From NCBI RefSeq assembly GCF_918797525.1, contig NZ_OU963893.1, positions 1,178,001-1,242,000 of the forward strand: 64,000 nt of DNA, in the 5' to 3' direction. This DNA comes from an unidentified bacterial endosymbiont (lineage in GTDB: Bacteria > Pseudomonadota > Gammaproteobacteria > Enterobacterales > Enterobacteriaceae). The position numbers and the translations under genes were made by a program. Under the pieces are notes generated by a model, which worked only from the letters and a program-made list of their open reading frames with translations, was not told the DNA's origin and did no database searches. Below, piece after piece: positions 58,760 through 64,000 of the stretch (positions are counted from its first letter, which is position 1; every line of letters starts with the position of its first letter).

Positions 58760-59122
58760 TTACGCAACAAAGGTTAATGTGCAGCCCGGGATAATGGCCT
58801 GCGGAGCCGGGCCATCCACGTGAACCGTGCCGGGATATTCCGCCCGCAGTTGGCCGTCGAAACGCAGGGTGATGTGGCCCAGCTCGCGCAGGTTTTGCTC
58901 GGCCACCGCGCCGACGGCGGTGACGGCATACCGTCTCTCTCCCAGCTCCAGCTGGCTGCCAGCCTTCAGCTCACCCTGCAACTCGCCGTGGCAGTGAATA
59001 AAGCAAAATGCTTCTATATCCGCTGGCGCGCCCTCGCGAAAGGTAATCAGCATCTGATCGTTGAGGGCCTCGGCTGCGCTCTGGCCGATACGGGTAATCG
59101 TGGTTTGGTAAATCACGCTCAT
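58760..59122 (-). CDS. srlB: Sorbitol PTS EIIA component SrlB
   Basis: Phosphocarrier of the glucitol PTS. 120 residues (E. coli 123). The active His is in AFCFIHCHGELQGEL; the C-terminal GTVHVDGPAPQAIIPG motif is typical of PTS_EIIA_2 glucitol type. 14 bp upstream of srlD. Confidence 0.95.
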   Translation of the reverse strand: MSVIYQTTITRIGQSAAEALNDQMLITFREGAPADIEAFCFIHCHGELQGELKAGSQLELGERRYAVTAVGAVAEQNLRELGHITLRFDGQLRAEYPGTVHVDGPAPQAIIPGCTLTFVA

Positions 59123-59134
59123 CGCAGGAACCTC

Positions 59135-60696
<1,562 letters not shown>

Positions 60697-60732
60697 TTAC
60701 TGCAGCTAATAATAATCAATTTGAAAGGTTTT

Positions 60733-60754
60733 AAAGTGTTAATAAGATCTCACA
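60733..60754 (-). promoter_or_regulatory. CRP-like site upstream of srlA
   Basis: Minus strand TTGTGAGATCTTATTAACACTT has the strong left half TGTGA and a weak right half. It lies about 75 bp upstream of srlA, where E. coli carries a CRP site. The rest of 60667-60880 is AT-rich with no gene. Confidence 0.5.
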
Positions 60755-60937
60755 ATGAAAGAAAAATAGATTGTTTTGAAAGATTGAGGGCGATACAGGA
60801 GAGGTTTTGCTTAAAAACAGGCAGATTTATGTTGGCGAGCGTAAAGATTTAGCGGGTGAGGTGAGTAGCGCTTCCTTGAGGTGTTGAGGATGCTTTACCA
60901 TACTGGGTTCTTATCGAATTCGTTAAATGGATGTCCC

Positions 60938-62038
60938 ATGTTCAAGCGTCGTTATGCAGCGCTGTTGCCTGCGCTTATTCTGCTGTCCGCCTGTAGTAGC
61001 AAACCGAAGACCGAAACCGCGCAGCAAACGGTCGGTGCGCCTGCCGGAGGGTTTTTGCTGGAGCCGCAGCATAATAGAATGCAGATGGGGGGCGACTTCG
61101 CAAATAACCCCGTAGCCGAACAGTTCATTGACAAAATGGTGAGCAAGCACGGTTTTGATCGTCAGCAACTGCATGAAATTTTGTCTCAGGCGAAACGTCT
61201 GGATTACGTGCTGCGCCTGATGGAGCGCCAGGCGCCAACGGCCCAGGCGCCAGCCGGGCCAAATGGCGCGTGGCTGCGCTATCGTAAACAATTTATTACC
61301 CCGGACAACGTGCAAAATGGCGTAGCGTTCTGGAATCAGTATGAAGAGGCCCTTAATCGTGCATGGCAGGTTTACGGCGTACCCCCGGAAATCATCGTTG
61401 GGATCATTGGCGTAGAAACCCGCTGGGGCCGCGTGATGGGTAAAACCCGTATTCTTGATGCGCTGGCGACGCTCTCCTTCAACTACCCGCGACGCGCCGA
61501 CTATTTCTCCTCTGAGCTGGAAACCTTCCTGTTGATGGCACGCAATGAACAAGATGATCCGCTGGATCTGAAAGGTTCCTTTGCCGGTGCGATGGGCTAC
61601 GGCCAGTTTATGCCGTCTTCCTATAAGCAATACGCGGTTGATTTTAATGGAGATGGTCATGTCAACCTGTGGGATCCTGTGGATGCCATCGGCAGCGTGG
61701 CGAACTACTTTAAAGCACACGGCTGGACGCCGGGCGGCATGGTCGCGGTACAGGCTAACGGTCAGGCATTCGGCCTGGAACACGGCTTCAAAACCCGATA
61801 CAGCGTGGCGCAACTGGCGGCGGCAGGCTTAACGCCTTCACAGCCGCTGGCGAATGGTGATCAGGTGAGTCTGCTCCGTCTGGACGTTGGCACAGGCTAC
61901 CAGTACTGGTTTGGTCTGCCGAACTTCTACACTATTACCCGCTACAACCACAGCACCCACTATGCGATGGCGGTGTGGCAGCTTGGGCTGGCGGTTTCGC
62001 AGGCGCGGGTGCCTGCGGCCTCACCGTTTAGTCAGTAA
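60938..62038 (+). CDS. mltB: Membrane-bound lytic murein transglycosylase B, MltB
   Basis: Outer-membrane lipoprotein that cleaves peptidoglycan glycan strands. 366 residues from ATG 60938; the signal peptide ends in the lipobox LSAC (Cys19). GH103 domain with catalytic Glu in IIGVETRWGRVMGK and AMGYGQFMPSSYKQYAVD. An upstream in-frame ATG at 60881 gives 19 residues that would mask the signal peptide. E. coli MltB is 361 residues. Confidence 0.96.
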   Translation: MFKRRYAALLPALILLSACSSKPKTETAQQTVGAPAGGFLLEPQHNRMQMGGDFANNPVAEQFIDKMVSKHGFDRQQLHEILSQAKRLDYVLRLMERQAPTAQAPAGPNGAWLRYRKQFITPDNVQNGVAFWNQYEEALNRAWQVYGVPPEIIVGIIGVETRWGRVMGKTRILDALATLSFNYPRRADYFSSELETFLLMARNEQDDPLDLKGSFAGAMGYGQFMPSSYKQYAVDFNGDGHVNLWDPVDAIGSVANYFKAHGWTPGGMVAVQANGQAFGLEHGFKTRYSVAQLAAAGLTPSQPLANGDQVSLLRLDVGTGYQYWFGLPNFYTITRYNHSTHYAMAVWQLGLAVSQARVPAASPFSQ

Positions 62039-62171
62039 TATTCGTTGTCTGCGCCGGTGCGCCTGCATCGGCTTTTTTCTGAAGGCCCCTCGTAAAACCT
62101 GAAGCTCATCCCCATATCTGATGAGAAAGTGCTATCTTGTGCTGCACGTATTCCTAAGGCCTGGGGCAATA

Positions 62172-62669
62172 ATGACTGACCATGAATTGATGCAGCTTAG
62201 TGAAGTGGTAGGGCTGGCGCTTAAGCAGCGTGGTGCGACCCTCACCGCCGCCGAGTCCTGTACTGGCGGCTGGGTTGCCAAAGTGATTACCGATATTGCA
62301 GGCAGTTCCGCCTGGTTTGAACGCGGCTTTGTGACCTACAGTAATGAAGCGAAAGCGCAAATGATTGGTGTGCGTGAATCCACGCTCGAACAGCACGGCG
62401 CAGTCAGCGAGCCGGTGGTCATTGAGATGGCTATTGGCGCATTGAAAGAAGCGCGTGCAGATTATGCGATTTCCATCAGCGGTATCGCAGGCCCCGATGG
62501 CGGCAGCGACGTAAAGCCTGTTGGCACCGTCTGGTTCGGTTTTGCCACCGTAAAAGGTGAAGGCATCACCCGACGCGAGTGCTTTAGCGGCGATCGCGAA
62601 AGCGTCCGTCGGCAGGCAACCGAATATGCGTTAAAAACGCTCTGGCAACAATTTCTACAAAAGACTTGA
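62172..62669 (+). CDS. pncC: Nicotinamide-nucleotide amidase PncC (YgaD, CinA C-terminal family)
   Basis: Deamidates nicotinamide mononucleotide for NAD recycling. 165 residues from ATG 62172, as in E. coli. Active-site region LTAAESCTGGWVAKVITDIA and ISGIAGPDGGS are intact. Immediately upstream of recA, the usual order; an upstream start at 62121 lacks support. Confidence 0.95.
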   Translation: MTDHELMQLSEVVGLALKQRGATLTAAESCTGGWVAKVITDIAGSSAWFERGFVTYSNEAKAQMIGVRESTLEQHGAVSEPVVIEMAIGALKEARADYAISISGIAGPDGGSDVKPVGTVWFGFATVKGEGITRRECFSGDRESVRRQATEYALKTLWQQFLQKT

Positions 62670-62693
62670 TACTGTATGAGTATACAGTATAAT
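62666..62693 (+). promoter_or_regulatory. recA promoter with LexA (SOS) box
   Basis: The -35 TTGATA (62666-62671) and -10 TATAAT (62688-62693) are 16 bp apart. Between them lies TACTGTATGAGTATACAGTA (62670-62689), a perfect CTG-N10-CAG LexA operator, so repressor blocks RNA polymerase directly. Confidence 0.95.
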
Positions 62694-62732
62694 TGCAGTA
62701 ACAAAACAGAATTCACCCCGGTAAATACGTAA

Positions 62733-63818
<1,086 letters not shown>

Positions 63819-63837
63819 TTCTCTCGTTTAACGATGA

Positions 63838-63861
63838 AGGGCTGCTGATGCGGCCCTTTTT
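63838..63861 (+). terminator. Terminator between recA and recX
   Basis: AGGGC (63838-63842) pairs with GCCCT (63853-63857), followed by TTTTT. In E. coli recX is expressed by readthrough of a similar recA terminator, giving low RecX relative to RecA. Confidence 0.8.
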
Positions 63862-63886
63862 GCATTTCTGAATCAGCAGGATTTTT

Positions 63887-64000
63887 ATGAGCGAACCCAC
63901 ATCACGCCGTCCTGCGTATTCACGCCTGTTGGATCGCGCCGTGCGCATCCTGGCCGTGCGCGACCACAGTGAGCAGGAGCTACGGCGTAAACTCTCAGCG
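63887..64000 (+). CDS. recX: Regulatory protein RecX (5' end only)
   Basis: First 38 codons ([20 protein letters not shown], then [12 protein letters not shown]) of the RecA inhibitor RecX; the window ends inside the gene. The opening matches the enterobacterial RecX start, with the first three-helix repeat beginning at [20 protein letters not shown]. Confidence 0.93.
   Translation, partial: MSEPTSRRPAYSRLLDRAVRILAVRDHSEQELRRKLSA

Overview
The window is a chromosomal segment of a member of the Enterobacteriaceae, most like Enterobacter or a close relative. Gene order (cysDNC-ygbE-ftsB-ispDF-truD-surE-pcm-nlpD-rpoS; mutS; fhlA-hypEDCBA/hycA-I; ascBFG; hydN-hypF; nor locus; srl operon; mltB-pncC-recA-recX) matches the E. 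coli/Enterobacter backbone, and most proteins have the E. coli length. The genus is an inference from synteny; no rRNA is present.

Layout. 1-11250: sulfate assimilation (a cysG copy fused to the cysDNC cluster), cell division, isoprenoid, RNA modification and stationary-phase genes ending in rpoS. 11360-14203: a MarR-type regulator divergent from a three-gene hydroxyarylic acid decarboxylase operon (bsdBCD type). 14279-16846: mutS. 16791-about 27450: an AT-rich accessory island inserted in the 5' end of mutS. It holds two direct copies of a 197-bp end repeat that starts inside mutS codons, two decayed integrases, two intact IS66-family elements with separate target duplications, an orphan type VI secretion cassette (DUF2778/Tlde1-like effector, membrane immunity candidate, Hcp), a DUF1493 gene broken by an amber codon, a shattered fic gene and a SymE-like toxin. 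27490-28740: a decayed Fur-controlled siderophore ABC system collapsed into one chimeric ORF.

28840-49637: the formate hydrogenlyase region: fhlA, hypABCDE, hycABCDEFGHI with paired sigma-54 promoters and FhlA sites, the ascBF/ascG beta-glucoside locus, then hydN-hypF. 49639-54322: genes absent from this position in E. coli K-12: a NiCoT nickel transporter (logical partner of the hydrogenase genes), an SgrR-family regulator, a glucose/GlcNAc-type PTS EIIBC and a 53-residue protein resembling SgrT. 54471-55758: remnants of norW, norV and norR, eroded by internal deletions and frameshifts. 55755-60666: sorbitol operon srlAEBD-gutM-srlR-gutQ. 60938-64000: mltB, pncC, recA with a LexA box, and the start of recX.

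How it works together: FhlA and sigma-54 coordinate hydrogenase-3 synthesis (hyc), maturation (hyp, hypF, hydN) and perhaps nickel supply. The most notable non-backbone items are the tandem mutS-targeting element carrying the T6SS effector cassette, the SgrR/EIIBC/SgrT-like neighbourhood, and strong gene decay in the nor and iron-transport loci.
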